Assembly: GCA_016700415.1 (NCBI GenBank)
Contig: CP065018.1
Span: 310,001-374,000 of the forward strand
DNA: 64,000 nucleotides
Origin: Flavobacteriales bacterium
GTDB taxonomy: Bacteria; Bacteroidota; Bacteroidia; Flavobacteriales_F; PHOS-HE28
Reading direction: 5' to 3'
Shown: positions 35,142-44,133 of the stretch, one piece after another
How positions within the stretch are numbered: position 1 is the first letter of the stretch
Layout of the letters: each line of letters starts with the position of its first letter
Program-made: the position numbers and the translations under genes
Notes under the pieces: generated by a model
The model's input: only the letters and a program-made list of their open reading frames with translations
Told to the model about the DNA's origin: nothing
Database searches by the model: none

Positions 35142-35156
35142 GGCTGCAAAGTAGGA

Positions 35157-35257
35157 GCTTTGGAAAGTTGAAGTTGGAAAGCTGAAAGATGAAAACGGGA
35201 GGAGCAAGGTTGCAGTCGGCAGTGGCAGTGATCAGTAGGCAGTGGCAGCAGGCAGCC
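35157..35257. repeat. Mixed degenerate arrays between proC and the SMR gene
   Basis: A ttggaaagttgaag-type array (35158-35190) is followed by a cggcagtggcagtgatcag-type array (35213-35257). The 187-base gap (35142-35328) contains no gene that I can see. Confidence 0.5.
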
Positions 35258-35284
35258 GCCCGATCACTGATCGCCATATCCCGA

Positions 35285-35313
35285 TCTCTCTGCGCCTCCG
35301 CGCCTCTGCGGCC
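35285..35313 (+). repeat. Degenerate ctctgcg word array
   Basis: Three copies of ctctgcg/cctccgcg-type words in 29 bases, resembling 29788-29820. Confidence 0.45.
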
Positions 35314-35328
35314 AAATAGCTCACCAAC

Positions 35329-35658
35329 TCACGAATTCGAAACGAGCTTCAATCCGGCGATGCTGGCGATCAGCGTGAACAAGAAGAAAAGCCGCCAGAA
35401 CTCCGCTGGTTCCTTGAAGAGCACCATGCCCACTACCACTGTGCCGAGAGCGCCTACACCGGTCCACACCGCATAGGCCGTGCCCATGGGCAGCGTCTGT
35501 GAAGCGCGGTAGAGCAGGTACATGCTGGCCACGAGGCAGATCATGAACCCGGTCCACCATAGCAACGCGGTGTTGCCCGAGCTTTCCTTCACCTTGCCGA
35601 GGCAAGTGGTAAAGCCCACTTCAAAAAGCCCGCCGATGAAAAGCAGTATCCAGTTCAT
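35329..35658 (-). CDS. SMR family small multidrug/guanidinium exporter (SugE/Gdx-like)
   Basis: 109 residues, four TM helices. The membrane-embedded Glu is in FIGGLFEVGFTTCLG, and YAVWTGVGALGTVVVGMVLFKEP is the SMR signature, with the WTG.GA.GT form closer to SugE/Gdx than to EmrE. Proton-coupled export; substrate probably guanidinium or quaternary cations. No guanidine riboswitch was recognised upstream. TTTCTTTG (35663-35670) lies 4 bases before the start. Confidence 0.9.
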   Translation of the reverse strand: MNWILLFIGGLFEVGFTTCLGKVKESSGNTALLWWTGFMICLVASMYLLYRASQTLPMGTAYAVWTGVGALGTVVVGMVLFKEPAEFWRLFFLFTLIASIAGLKLVSNS

Positions 35659-35682
35659 GGGGCAAAGAAACGGGGCGTGGCG

Positions 35683-36258
35683 TTAGACCAAGCTCCCCGG
35701 CTCGGGCGGGAATACCGCGCGCTTGTGCATCCCTTCACGTGGGTCGCGCTGCATCGTATAATCCGAGGTGAGCTTATTGTGGAGGTACAGGGCCAAGGCG
35801 ATCACCGCAACGGTGAGGACCAACCAAACCATTGTCCGAGGATCGGCTATGTCCAAATTGTGCTTTCGATTCCACCAATGGGTTCCTGTGATGAAGGCGA
35901 GAAGTGCGATACCGGAATAAGGTCTGTTACGATTATTTGTGGAGGTGACTCCCAAAAACAAAAGGGCGAGCGGGAGGGCAAAGTAGAACAGCAGACGCAA
36001 GGAGCCTTGATCTTGGTAGAGCATTCCCACCTGCCAGAAGTAGAAGACGGAAAGCGCCACGACCAGCACCACCAAGATGTTCCGCTCATTCTTGAAATGC
36101 TCACGGGCCATGAGCGACGGGGTAAAGCGTACCGCGTTCGCCAGGTCTTCATTGTCCGCCGTGGGTTCCTCGACGCGAAGCGCATCATAGGCGTGCTGGC
36201 GACTGTAGCCCATGGCGATCTTCGCGGCGGCGGCTTTGCGCAGTTCCCTCCTTTTCAT
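35683..36258 (-). CDS. Hypothetical membrane protein
   Basis: 191 residues from MKRRELRKAAAAK. A basic, Ala-rich cytoplasmic N-terminus of about 60 residues is followed by four hydrophobic helices (NILVVLVVALSVFYFW; LRLLFYFALPLALLFLG; YSGIALLAFITGTHWW; MVWLVLTVAVIALALYL) and a short tail. No family recognised. TACATTTC (36262-36269) lies 3 bases before the ATG. It is divergent from vsr; the long upstream extension on this strand is only the antisense of vsr. Confidence 0.7.
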   Translation of the reverse strand: MKRRELRKAAAAKIAMGYSRQHAYDALRVEEPTADNEDLANAVRFTPSLMAREHFKNERNILVVLVVALSVFYFWQVGMLYQDQGSLRLLFYFALPLALLFLGVTSTNNRNRPYSGIALLAFITGTHWWNRKHNLDIADPRTMVWLVLTVAVIALALYLHNKLTSDYTMQRDPREGMHKRAVFPPEPGSLV

Positions 36259-36306
36259 GCCGAAATGTAGCGGTATTCCATCCTCACCTTTGTAAGGGGC
36301 AAAGAG

Positions 36307-36759
36307 ATGACCGAACGCAAATACATCCGCGATGGCCGTGCGCCGGTGCCCGTGGACCCGCGTGTCAGTGCGGTCATGAGCCGGATCCAGTCGAAGAACA
36401 CCGGACCGGAGAAAGCCATGCGCGCGGCATTGAGCGAGGCGGGGATACGCAGCTTCCGCTTGCAGTACGCCAAGGCCCCGGGCAGGCCGGACATCACATT
36501 CGTGGGCCGAAAGGTCGCCGTCTTCATCCACGGATGCTTCTGGCACAGCTGCCCGCATTGCCAGCCGCGCAGGCCCAAGACGCACAAGAAGTTCTGGACG
36601 GAGAAATTAGATCGGAACATAGCCCGGGATAAGCGCAACGTTCGCGCCTTGCGAAAGGCGGGTTGGAGCGTGATCACCGTGTGGGATTGCCGCCTGAAGA
36701 AGTACCCGGTCGCACAGGTCCGGCGCGTGCACAGGGCACTGGCGAAGCCTCCTATGTGA
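36307..36759 (+). CDS. vsr: Very short patch repair (Vsr) endonuclease
   Basis: 150 residues. Nicks 5' of the T in T:G mismatches that arise by deamination of 5-methylcytosine. Family motifs are strong: VMSRIQSKNTGPEKAMRAAL, FRLQYAKAPGRPDITFVGRKVAVFIHGCFWHSCPHC with the Asp catalytic and Cys/His zinc ligands, and the W..ITVWDC end. No cytosine-5 methyltransferase or restriction gene lies next to it, which is unusual. CACCTTTG is at 36285-36292. Confidence 0.95.
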   Translation: MTERKYIRDGRAPVPVDPRVSAVMSRIQSKNTGPEKAMRAALSEAGIRSFRLQYAKAPGRPDITFVGRKVAVFIHGCFWHSCPHCQPRRPKTHKKFWTEKLDRNIARDKRNVRALRKAGWSVITVWDCRLKKYPVAQVRRVHRALAKPPM

Positions 36760-36836
36760 TCAGAATAGGATGGTCTTCGTGTTCGTATTGTCCCTGGCTG
36801 CCGCAGACATGCCTTCGTGGTATGTGCTCATCGCCC

Positions 36837-37163
36837 TCACTTCTTCCTGCCGAAGATCCGGTTGAAGAAGCGCTTCTCGAACGCCCAGAAAAAGGCGAAC
36901 TGGCCCAGCAGCGCCCCGTAGATCAACAAGATCACGTTGTAGAAAGGCAGGATCAGGATGTAGTACAGGATCGAGAACAGCATCGGGGTGCCTCCTTCCT
37001 CCTGGGTGAAAAAGGCCACCACCGGGCGTTTCAGGAACATCACCGTGAAGCCCGTGCAAGCGAACACCGTTAGAATGATCACCGCACGGCCCGCGCTGAC
37101 TCCCCAATGCGCGCCCAGTCTGTTCAGCCAGCCGGTTCCCTTCGCCACCTCCTTCTCAGCCAT
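36837..37163 (-). CDS. Small conserved membrane protein (DUF6787-like)
   Basis: 108 residues with two hydrophobic segments (AVIILTVFACTGFTVMFL and ILYYILILPFYNVILLIYGALLGQF) and a basic C-terminus FNRIFGRKK. Resembles a conserved Bacteroidota protein family without known function; the family number is from memory and not certain. GAACTTCG (37169-37176) lies 5 bases before the ATG. Confidence 0.7.
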   Translation of the reverse strand: MAEKEVAKGTGWLNRLGAHWGVSAGRAVIILTVFACTGFTVMFLKRPVVAFFTQEEGGTPMLFSILYYILILPFYNVILLIYGALLGQFAFFWAFEKRFFNRIFGRKK

Positions 37164-37168
37164 GTGCG

Positions 37169-37176
37169 CGAAGTTC
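37169..37176 (-). promoter_or_regulatory. Promoter-like -7 element GAACTTCG
   Basis: Followed by GCGCAC and the start codon at 37163, again with almost no leader. Confidence 0.4.
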
Positions 37177-37244
37177 GCCCATCATTCCAAACCCTTGCCG
37201 ATATTCCCGGGAAATACCCCGATCAGGGTACATGGGGTGCAACA

Positions 37245-38396
37245 CTATTTCCACTCCGCGATGAAGAGGTTCGTCTCGTGGTCCTTGCCGCCGCGGTTGC
37301 TGCTGAACACAAGGTACTTGCCGTCTTTGCTGAAGACGGGGAAGGCATCGAACATGTCCGTGTTCGTCAGCGGTTCCAAGCCTTGGCCATCGGTACCGAT
37401 CATGAACAGCGTGAAGGGGAAGCCGCGTTCGGCCTTGTGGTTGCTGGCGAAGATGATGTGCTTCCCGTCAGGGTTCCAGTAGGGCGCCCAGTTGGCCTGG
37501 CCCAGGTCGGTGATCTGCTTGGCGTCGCTGCCGTCGGCGTTGGCAATGAAAAGCTCCATCTGCGTGGGCATCACCTGTCCGATCTTCAACAAGTCTTTGT
37601 ATTCCTTGATGGCCTCCGGCGTCTTGGGGCGGGACGCGCGCCACACGAGCTTCGACCCGTCCGGGCTGAAGAAGGCGCCGCCGTCATAGCCCAGTTCATG
37701 CGTGATCTGCTTCACGTCGCTGCCGTCGATGTTCATGGTGTACAGGTCGAGGTCACCGTTGCGCATGCTGGTGAAAATGATGCGGTCGCCCTTGGGCGAA
37801 ACGGTTCCTTCTGCATCATAGCCGGAGGTGTTAGTGAGGCGCTTGCGGATGTTACCCTTCAGGTCGCTGACGAAGATGTCGAAGCTCGGATAGATGGGCC
37901 AGATGTACTTGCCACCGGGCACATGCGGAGGAACGGGCGGGCAGTCCTTGGAATCAAGGTGGGTGCTGGCGAAGAGCACCAAGCTGTCACCCGGCAGGAA
38001 GTAGCTGCACGTGGTGCGTCCGCCATTGATGCTGATCTTTTGCGGGGGCGTGTTCCGCAAGTCGTCGGTGAACGGGTTGAAGACATAGATCTGGTCGCAC
38101 TGTTCGCTCCAAGCGGGTACATGTGCCTGAAAGGAGAGCTTGTCCCCTGCGAAATCCCAGTAGGCCTCGGCATTGTCACCGCCGAAGGAGAGCTGGCGCA
38201 GGTGTGCGAAATGCGTTTCAGCCGGATCGATCAAGGAGTCCGCATTCCAGTATGCACTGTCCGGGACGGCCCTCGACATGGCATCGGTGGTGGCCACCGT
38301 GGTATCAGCACTGGCCGCAGCCTGGTTTTCAGGGGAGGAGGAAGTGCCACAGCTGAAAAGCAGTACGGTGGGGAGGGCAAGGATCGATAGCTTCAT
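37245..38396 (-). CDS. TolB-like PD40 beta-propeller lipoprotein
   Basis: 383 residues from MKLSILALPTVLLFSCG; the lipobox Cys is residue 16. Six or so PD40 blades are visible (EGTVSPKGDRIIFTSMRNGD, GGAFFSPDGSKLVWRASR, NWAPYWNPDGKHIIFASN, DAFPVFSKDGKYLVFSSNRGG). TolB-like propellers mediate protein contacts in the envelope; no tol/pal genes are adjacent, so this is probably a stand-alone member. TAATTTCG (38417-38424) is 20 bases upstream and marks the internal ATG as the start. Confidence 0.88.
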   Translation of the reverse strand: MKLSILALPTVLLFSCGTSSSPENQAAASADTTVATTDAMSRAVPDSAYWNADSLIDPAETHFAHLRQLSFGGDNAEAYWDFAGDKLSFQAHVPAWSEQCDQIYVFNPFTDDLRNTPPQKISINGGRTTCSYFLPGDSLVLFASTHLDSKDCPPVPPHVPGGKYIWPIYPSFDIFVSDLKGNIRKRLTNTSGYDAEGTVSPKGDRIIFTSMRNGDLDLYTMNIDGSDVKQITHELGYDGGAFFSPDGSKLVWRASRPKTPEAIKEYKDLLKIGQVMPTQMELFIANADGSDAKQITDLGQANWAPYWNPDGKHIIFASNHKAERGFPFTLFMIGTDGQGLEPLTNTDMFDAFPVFSKDGKYLVFSSNRGGKDHETNLFIAEWK

Positions 38397-38416
38397 GTGG
38401 TTTTCTGGAAAGGCCG

Positions 38417-38424
38417 CGAAATTA
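38417..38424 (-). promoter_or_regulatory. Promoter-like -7 element TAATTTCG for the PD40 lipoprotein gene
   Basis: TAnnTTCG followed by CGG, 20 bases before the start codon. Confidence 0.45.
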
Positions 38425-38660
38425 TCCGTTGTTCCCGGATGTTTGTCAGACCAGCGCAATACCGCACAACGATACCTCCAGATCACGGTCATTTCTATGC
38501 TCCATCGGACTCTTCGTGTCTTTTGTGCCCTCCCGAAAAGATCAGGATGAAACAATTGCGGTAAAGGGAAGCTGCCTTGACCGCATGCCGGTGCCATGGG
38601 GGCGGAGTACCCAGCGATGCACACAAAACGGCGTCGTTGTGGACCTGAGCCGACAGGATA

Positions 38661-38945
38661 CTAGCGGCGGATCACGAATCCCGACAAGCCCTGCATCGCA
38701 CCCTGTTCGATCACCACGGAAACCACCTCAGCTATTGGAGGCCCTTTGTGGCACCATGAAATGAACGCATCCATATCGGCCCGCGTTCCTTCCGCTTCGA
38801 TCAGGACACGGCCATCAGGAAGATTCTCGACATGTCCCGAGATGTTCATGCGCATGGCGGCTTCCCATGTGCCTTGGCGGAACCATACACCTTGCACGGT
38901 CCCGGAGACCCGAATGCGACAGTGAAGAGATGCGGAAGGATCCAT
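38661..38945 (-). CDS. Acylphosphatase
   Basis: 94 residues from MDPSASLHCRIRV. Hydrolyses the carboxyl-phosphate bond of acylphosphates. The catalytic Arg (VQGVWFRQGT) and Asn (GHVENLPDGRV) are present, with the family's usual length. Divergent from the large GSDH/PKD gene; the 100-base gap is AT-rich and should hold both promoters. Confidence 0.93.
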   Translation of the reverse strand: MDPSASLHCRIRVSGTVQGVWFRQGTWEAAMRMNISGHVENLPDGRVLIEAEGTRADMDAFISWCHKGPPIAEVVSVVIEQGAMQGLSGFVIRR

Positions 38946-39045
38946 CCAGCGAAGGGTTGTGAATAAGTAATGTTGACAATACCCCGTCAAATCCGCATAT
39001 TTGCTCGACTAAGGTAATAATTCGCCCGACGAAACCGGCGTGCTG

Positions 39046-42000
39046 ATGTGTAGATCTCTATTGTTCAGGGTGGTGGGAGCCACCTGGATCAGCTTTTTCT
39101 TTTCCGTCCCGGCCAGTGTCGCACAGACCGTGCCCAGCGGTTTCAACGATGCGGTGGTGATCAGTGGCTTCAATGCGCCAGTGGGCTTCACTTTCGATGC
39201 CAACGGCCGTATGTACGTCTGGGAGAAGAGCGGCACAGTGTGGATCGTTGACAACGGCACGCGCCTTCCGGTCCCGTTGATCGACCTCAGCGAGGAAGTG
39301 GGCAATTGGCGTGATCATGGATGCCTTGGTTTCACCTTGGACCCGGCCTTCCTCTCCAACGGGAGGATCTACCTGTTTTACACCGTGGACCGGAACTACC
39401 TGATGAACTACGGCCAACCGGGATACGATCCGGACGCTGACCAATACTTAAGCGCCACCATCATGCGGGTGACGCGCTATACCGCGATCGGACCGGCGTT
39501 CACATCCGTGGACCTGAATAGTCGCACGGTGCTTCTCGGTGAAACAAAGAAGACGGGCATTCCTTTGCTGTATGAATCACACAGCACGGGAGCATTGGTC
39601 TTTGCCAGCGACGGCACCCTGATGCTAACCGCAGGTGACGGTGCCAGTTACAACGCTGCCGACGTGGGCGGTGATCCGCAGACCTACTTCGCACAAGCCT
39701 TGGCGGACAGCATCATTACACCTGCGGAGAACGTGGGGGCGATGCGCTCGCAGCTATTGAGCAGCATGAACGGCAAAATGCTGCGCATCGACCCGGAGAC
39801 CGGCAACGGTGTGCCGAGTAATCCGTTTTATGACCCGGCCGCCCCGAGGTCCCCCCAAAGCCGGGTTTGGGCCTTGGGTCTGCGCAACCCATATCGGTTC
39901 ACCTATAGGCCGGGCACGGGCAGCACGGATCCGGCAGCTGGCGATCCCGGCGCCTTCTATATCGGCGATGTGGGGTGGACCAACTATGAGGAGTTGAACG
40001 TCTGCTATTCAGCGGGCATGAACTTTGGCTGGCCGATCTTCGAGGGCATGGAGGAGAACGGCTCCTACCTCAATGCGAGGACGCAGAATATCGATGCACC
40101 CAACCCGCTGTATGGACAAGGGCTGTGTACCAAGCGGTATTTCGACTTCCACGACCTGATCAAACAGGAGTCCTTGGTGCATCCCACCGGCCTGCCCAAT
40201 CCGTGCGATCCCGGCACATTGATCCCGCCGAACATCCACATCTTCACCAACGACAGGCCCTTGATCGATTGGGTCCATGGCAACCAATCCCGTTGTAGCG
40301 CCTTCAATGGGAATACGGCGGTACAGTACGACCTGGACGATCCAAGCTCCCCCGTGCCCGGCCCGCGCTTTGGCGGCAATGCAGCGGTGGGCGGCACCTT
40401 CATCACCGGCACCGGTTGGCCGGCAGGCTATCAGGGCAGCTATTTCCAAGGGGATTACGGAGGAGCGTGGATCAGGCGTGTGAATGTGACCCCCGACAAT
40501 AAGGCCGTTGAGGTTTATGATTTTGGCACCAACCTTGGCGCAGTGGTGTTCCTGAAGGAAGGCCCGGACGGCGCACTGTGGTATGTGCGTTATGAGACCG
40601 GCCAGATCCGGAAAATAGCGCCATTGGGCGTCACGAACCTGCCACCTGTTGCGGTTGCCGGGCAGAACGTGCTGTTCGGTCCCGGCCCGTTGACCGTTCA
40701 GTTCACAGGTTCCAACAGTACAGATCCGGAGAACGGTCCCCTGACCTATCTGTGGGATTTCGGCGATGGAGGGACAAGTATCACTGCAGACCCTTCACAT
40801 CAGTTCATCGCCCCGCTGGGCGTGCCCACCACCTTTACGGTCACGCTTACCGTGCGGGACGATCAGAATCAACCTAACACCACAACTTTGCTTGTGAGCG
40901 TGAACAACACCCCGCCGGTCGTGGACATAACCAGCTTCCCCAACGGACAGCTTTACCCTGTGGGCGTGGACACGACAATGACCTTGGCGGCCTCGGTGAC
41001 GGATGCGGAGCACGGACCTGCCCAGCTCAGCTATTCGTGGCAGACCGTTTTCCATCACAATACGCACGTACATTCCGAGCCGGTGGACCACGCGGTGACC
41101 ACCTCATCGGTGATCTCCGGACTTGGCTGCTATTCGGAAACTTATTACTATGAAGTGCGGCTCACCGTCACCGATGCCGGGGGCCTGTTCACCACGGTCT
41201 CCCATTTCCTCTATCCGCACTGTTCCGCCATCGCTCCCACGGCCGTGATCAACGCCCCGTTGTTCTATGGCACCTCGCCGTTCCCTGCCACCATGGACGG
41301 CAGCAGCAGCGTGGACAACGGTACAATCGTGAATTATAGTTGGGACTTTGGGGATGGCACCACCGACAACGGAGCGGCAGTGAACAAGACCTTCACCGAG
41401 AACGGTGATTATATAGTAACCCTGACCGTCACCGACAACGACGGGCTTTCCTCCTCCACGGTGAAGGTGTTCTCAGTGTACACCTTGGACCCGCCACAAT
41501 GTGTGGGGCCTGCTGGAAGTGTACTCCGGGAGTACTGGACGGGCATCACGGGGTCCACGGTCAGCTCCTTGATCAATAGCCCCGGCTATCCGGATTCCCC
41601 TACGGGCATCACCTTCCCCACGAGCATCCGTGGACCGGTGAATTTCGCGAACAACTACGGCACCCGCATGCGTGGTTACATCATCGCACCGAGCACGGGG
41701 AACTACACGTTCAACACGACATCGGACGATGCCTCCGTTTTCTACCTGAGCCTGAACGCCGATCCCGCGCTGAAGCAGGCGATCTGTTCCGTTCCCGGGT
41801 TTACCAATGACACCCAATACGACAAATATCCGGTCCAGCAGAGCGGGAACATCGCCTTGGTAGCTGGGAAGTACTATTACTTCGAATTTCTCCAAAAGGA
41901 GGGAAGCAGTGGTGACCACATGACGGCGCGTTGGACGCAGCCTGGCAATGCCACCCTCACTGTGGTGGACGGGGCGTACTTGGCGCGCTGGGAGGATTGC

Positions 42001-42741
42001 CCGCCAAGCCTGAAGCTTCGCTTGGCCTTGGCCGGCCCGTATGATGCGGGTACAGGTCAAATGGAGGACGATCTGCGCGCAATGATGGCCATACCGTTAC
42101 AAGAACCCTATACGGCCATGGGTTTTGCCCAAGTGGGGGGCGGTGGTGAAACGGTCTCACAGGCCATGTTGGACGTCACCGGTAAGAACGCCGTGGTGGA
42201 TTGGGTACTTGTGGAACTGCGTAGCCAAGGGAACCCATCGGTGATCGCGGCCACACAGGCGGCCTTGCTACAGCGCGACGGCGATGTAGTGGGCACGGAC
42301 GGCTATTCGCGGATCATCTTCAACGTTCCGAGCGACCAATACTACGTCGCTGTGCGACACCGCAACCATTTGGGCGTGATGACCGGATCGAAGGTGTTCC
42401 TCGACAGGAACGTGGCTACGGTGGACTTCACGGATCCCGGCTTGGCAACATATGGCGGCGGGGCGCAAAAAGTGTTCACGAACGGGAAATCCGGCTTATG
42501 GTCCGGCAATTCGGTGAACGATGGACGCTTGAAGTACACCGGGGCCACTAATGATCGCGACCCCATGTTGATCGCAGTGGGTTCGGGCATACCTACACAC
42601 AGCGTATCGGGATATTTCCCGGAAGATCTCGACATGGACGGCTTTGTGCGGTACACAGGGGCCCAGAACGACCGCGACAAGCTTTTGATCAGTGTCGGGG
42701 GGAATGTTCCGAGCGCGGTGCGCGAGGAGCAATTGCCTTGA
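39046..42741 (+). CDS. Secreted GSDH/PKD/PA14 protein with dockerin-like C-terminal repeats
   Basis: 1231 residues from the ATG at 39046. The signal peptide ends near ASVAQ (about residue 26). Order: a PQQ-type sugar dehydrogenase (GSDH) propeller (about 30-525; VISGFNAPVGFTFDANGRMYV, WALGLRNPYRFTY), PKD domains (about 540-620, with LWDFGDGGTS, and 735-820, with SWDFGDGTTDNG) around a second Ig-like unit, a PA14 domain (about 825-985; TGNYTFNTTSDDASVFYLS), then a C-terminal region ending in two similar calcium-loop repeats (VNDGRLKYTGATNDRDPMLIAVG and DMDGFVRYTGAQNDRDKLLISVGG). I recall such ends from other Bacteroidota secreted proteins. A terminator follows. Carbohydrate-related surface role inferred. 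Confidence 0.88.
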   Translation: MCRSLLFRVVGATWISFFFSVPASVAQTVPSGFNDAVVISGFNAPVGFTFDANGRMYVWEKSGTVWIVDNGTRLPVPLIDLSEEVGNWRDHGCLGFTLDPAFLSNGRIYLFYTVDRNYLMNYGQPGYDPDADQYLSATIMRVTRYTAIGPAFTSVDLNSRTVLLGETKKTGIPLLYESHSTGALVFASDGTLMLTAGDGASYNAADVGGDPQTYFAQALADSIITPAENVGAMRSQLLSSMNGKMLRIDPETGNGVPSNPFYDPAAPRSPQSRVWALGLRNPYRFTYRPGTGSTDPAAGDPGAFYIGDVGWTNYEELNVCYSAGMNFGWPIFEGMEENGSYLNARTQNIDAPNPLYGQGLCTKRYFDFHDLIKQESLVHPTGLPNPCDPGTLIPPNIHIFTNDRPLIDWVHGNQSRCSAFNGNTAVQYDLDDPSSPVPGPRFGGNAAVGGTFITGTGWPAGYQGSYFQGDYGGAWIRRVNVTPDNKAVEVYDFGTNLGAVVFLKEGPDGALWYVRYETGQIRKIAPLGVTNLPPVAVAGQNVLFGPGPLTVQFTGSNSTDPENGPLTYLWDFGDGGTSITADPSHQFIAPLGVPTTFTVTLTVRDDQNQPNTTTLLVSVNNTPPVVDITSFPNGQLYPVGVDTTMTLAASVTDAEHGPAQLSYSWQTVFHHNTHVHSEPVDHAVTTSSVISGLGCYSETYYYEVRLTVTDAGGLFTTVSHFLYPHCSAIAPTAVINAPLFYGTSPFPATMDGSSSVDNGTIVNYSWDFGDGTTDNGAAVNKTFTENGDYIVTLTVTDNDGLSSSTVKVFSVYTLDPPQCVGPAGSVLREYWTGITGSTVSSLINSPGYPDSPTGITFPTSIRGPVNFANNYGTRMRGYIIAPSTGNYTFNTTSDDASVFYLSLNADPALKQAICSVPGFTNDTQYDKYPVQQSGNIALVAGKYYYFEFLQKEGSSGDHMTARWTQPGNATLTVVDGAYLARWEDCPPSLKLRLALAGPYDAGTGQMEDDLRAMMAIPLQEPYTAMGFAQVGGGGETVSQAMLDVTGKNAVVDWVLVELRSQGNPSVIAATQAALLQRDGDVVGTDGYSRIIFNVPSDQYYVAVRHRNHLGVMTGSKVFLDRNVATVDFTDPGLATYGGGAQKVFTNGKSGLWSGNSVNDGRLKYTGATNDRDPMLIAVGSGIPTHSVSGYFPEDLDMDGFVRYTGAQNDRDKLLISVGGNVPSAVREEQLP

Positions 42742-42802
42742 CCGGAATACCATATCCGACGGAGCCACGACGGATCCGGGCAGGATAGGAGCAGCTCACA
42801 AT

Positions 42803-42838
42803 AAAAGGAGCCGCCTTTTCGGGCGGCTCCTTTTGTTC
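42803..42838. terminator. Bidirectional terminator
   Basis: A 13-base stem aaaaggagccgcc/ggcggctcctttt with a 6-base loop, T-rich on both strands. It lies between the convergent GSDH and AhpD-like genes. Confidence 0.85.
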
Positions 42839-42849
42839 TTGCGGAGCGG

Positions 42850-43449
42850 TCAGTAGGCGATCCGGTCGTAGCTCGCGACCACGGAAGCGATGCGGATGGC
42901 GTCCCACACCTGTTCCTCGGGGGCACCCAGGGCGATCAACGAGGATTCATGGCTTTTTACGCACTGCTCGCAACCGTTCACCGCGCTCACGGCGAGGCTC
43001 ATCAGTTCGAATAAATGCTTGCCGGTGGCGGGGTTCATCATGATGTTCATGCGCAGCGACGGGCGCATTTCATTGTACTTTTCCTTGCCGGAGAAATGCC
43101 GGAAGCGGTAGAGCACGTTGTTCGCAGCGAGCAGACTGGCACAGGCCACGGCCTCCGCCGTTTCTTCATCGGAAGCGCCTTGCGTTAGGGCCATGGCCTT
43201 GAAATGGTCGATCAGCGCGCCGTTCTTCTGGTTCGCTGAGACGCTCAGGGCCAACAGTGCGGCCTCCTTCTCTGAAAGGTGGGCGCTCTTCAGTACGGCC
43301 TTCAGGTTCAGTTTCAGGTCGCGGCTGTAGCGTGATCCCACGGCCCCAAGGAGCCGAAGCGCGGAATTGGCATGGTCCACAGGAAGGCCCACCTCCTCCA
43401 ACAAGGAGGCGGTGCCTTCTTCGTATGCGGTCAGGGGCTGGTCGGCCAT
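42850..43449 (-). CDS. AhpD-like carboxymuconolactone decarboxylase family protein
   Basis: 199 residues. The AhpD-type redox motif is in VNGCEQCVKSHESSL (CxxC with following His). AhpD proteins in other bacteria reduce AhpC using lipoamide-linked electrons. It starts 2 bases after the ahpC stop, so the two form an operon, which supports a reductase role for the peroxiredoxin. Helical throughout; no signal peptide. Confidence 0.92.
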   Translation of the reverse strand: MADQPLTAYEEGTASLLEEVGLPVDHANSALRLLGAVGSRYSRDLKLNLKAVLKSAHLSEKEAALLALSVSANQKNGALIDHFKAMALTQGASDEETAEAVACASLLAANNVLYRFRHFSGKEKYNEMRPSLRMNIMMNPATGKHLFELMSLAVSAVNGCEQCVKSHESSLIALGAPEEQVWDAIRIASVVASYDRIAY

Positions 43450-43451
43450 CC

Positions 43452-44033
43452 TTAGTTCAAGGTCGCTTCGCCCTTGGTCCAGTTGCAGGGGCAGAGTTCA
43501 TCGGTCTGCAAGGCGTCCAGCACGCGGAGCACCTCGTCCACGCTGCGTCCAACGCTCAGGTCGTAGGCGCTCACCCAGCGTACGATGCCCTCGGGGTCGA
43601 TGATGTAGGTAGCGCGATAGGCCACTTTCTCGTCGGCGGTAAGGATGCCGAGCTCCTCGGAAAGGCTCTTGCTGGTGTCGGCAAGCATGGGGAATTTCAG
43701 GTCGCGGAGGTCCTCATGGTCACGGCGCCATGCGGCATGCACAAACTCGCTGTCGGTACTGGCGCCGATCAGTTGGGTATCGCGGTCCTTGAACTCGCCG
43801 AACGCTTTATTGAAGGCGGCGATCTCGGTGGGGCATACGAAGGTGAAGTCCTTCGGCCACCAGAACATCACCGTCCAACGGCCTGGGGTGTTGGTAATGT
43901 CGTCGCTGGTGATCTCGGTGAACTCCTTGCCTTTTGCGATGCTCACGCATGCTTTTTTCTTGAAGATCGGGAATTTGCTTCCGAGGCCCACCATACGCTG
44001 CGGGGCCAATTGCACTTGTCCTTTGGTTTCCAT
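43452..44033 (-). CDS. ahpC: Alkyl hydroperoxide reductase C-type 2-Cys peroxiredoxin
   Basis: 193 residues. Reduces organic hydroperoxides and H2O2. The peroxidatic Cys is in PKDFTFVCPTEIAAFN with the Thr and, later, the active-site Arg; the resolving Cys is in DELCPCNW near the C-terminus. It is the first gene of the ahpC-ahpD operon. GACCTTTG at 44080-44087 gives a leader of about 40 bases, and an AT-rich region with a 12-base palindrome lies farther upstream, next to the relic of oxyR. Confidence 0.95.
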   Translation of the reverse strand: METKGQVQLAPQRMVGLGSKFPIFKKKACVSIAKGKEFTEITSDDITNTPGRWTVMFWWPKDFTFVCPTEIAAFNKAFGEFKDRDTQLIGASTDSEFVHAAWRRDHEDLRDLKFPMLADTSKSLSEELGILTADEKVAYRATYIIDPEGIVRWVSAYDLSVGRSVDEVLRVLDALQTDELCPCNWTKGEATLN

Positions 44034-44079
44034 TGCTCTTGTTCAATTGATGGCCTCATCGGCCGTTTTTTCCGTGGTG

Positions 44080-44087
44080 CAAAGGTC
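44080..44087 (-). promoter_or_regulatory. Promoter-like -7 element GACCTTTG for ahpC-ahpD
   Basis: Same octamer as in front of three other genes. The AT-rich block at 44095-44150 immediately upstream is the likely regulator-binding zone. Confidence 0.45.
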
Positions 44088-44121
44088 GCAGATCGTTTTT
44101 ATTTACCAAACTGAATGTTTT

Positions 44122-44133
44122 AATGATATCATT
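44122..44133. promoter_or_regulatory. Candidate OxyR operator (palindrome) upstream of ahpC
   Basis: Perfect 12-base palindrome aatgatatcatt in an AT-rich island about 35 bases upstream of the ahpC -7 element. A related tgattgatat word occurs at 46981-46990 in the katG-oxyR intergenic region. Assignment to OxyR is inference. Confidence 0.35.

Noticed and set aside
36259..36585. N-terminal extension (109 codons) of the hypothetical membrane protein at 35683-36258
   Set aside because: The extension is antisense to vsr and lies upstream of a promoter-like TACATTTC placed 3 bases before the chosen ATG.
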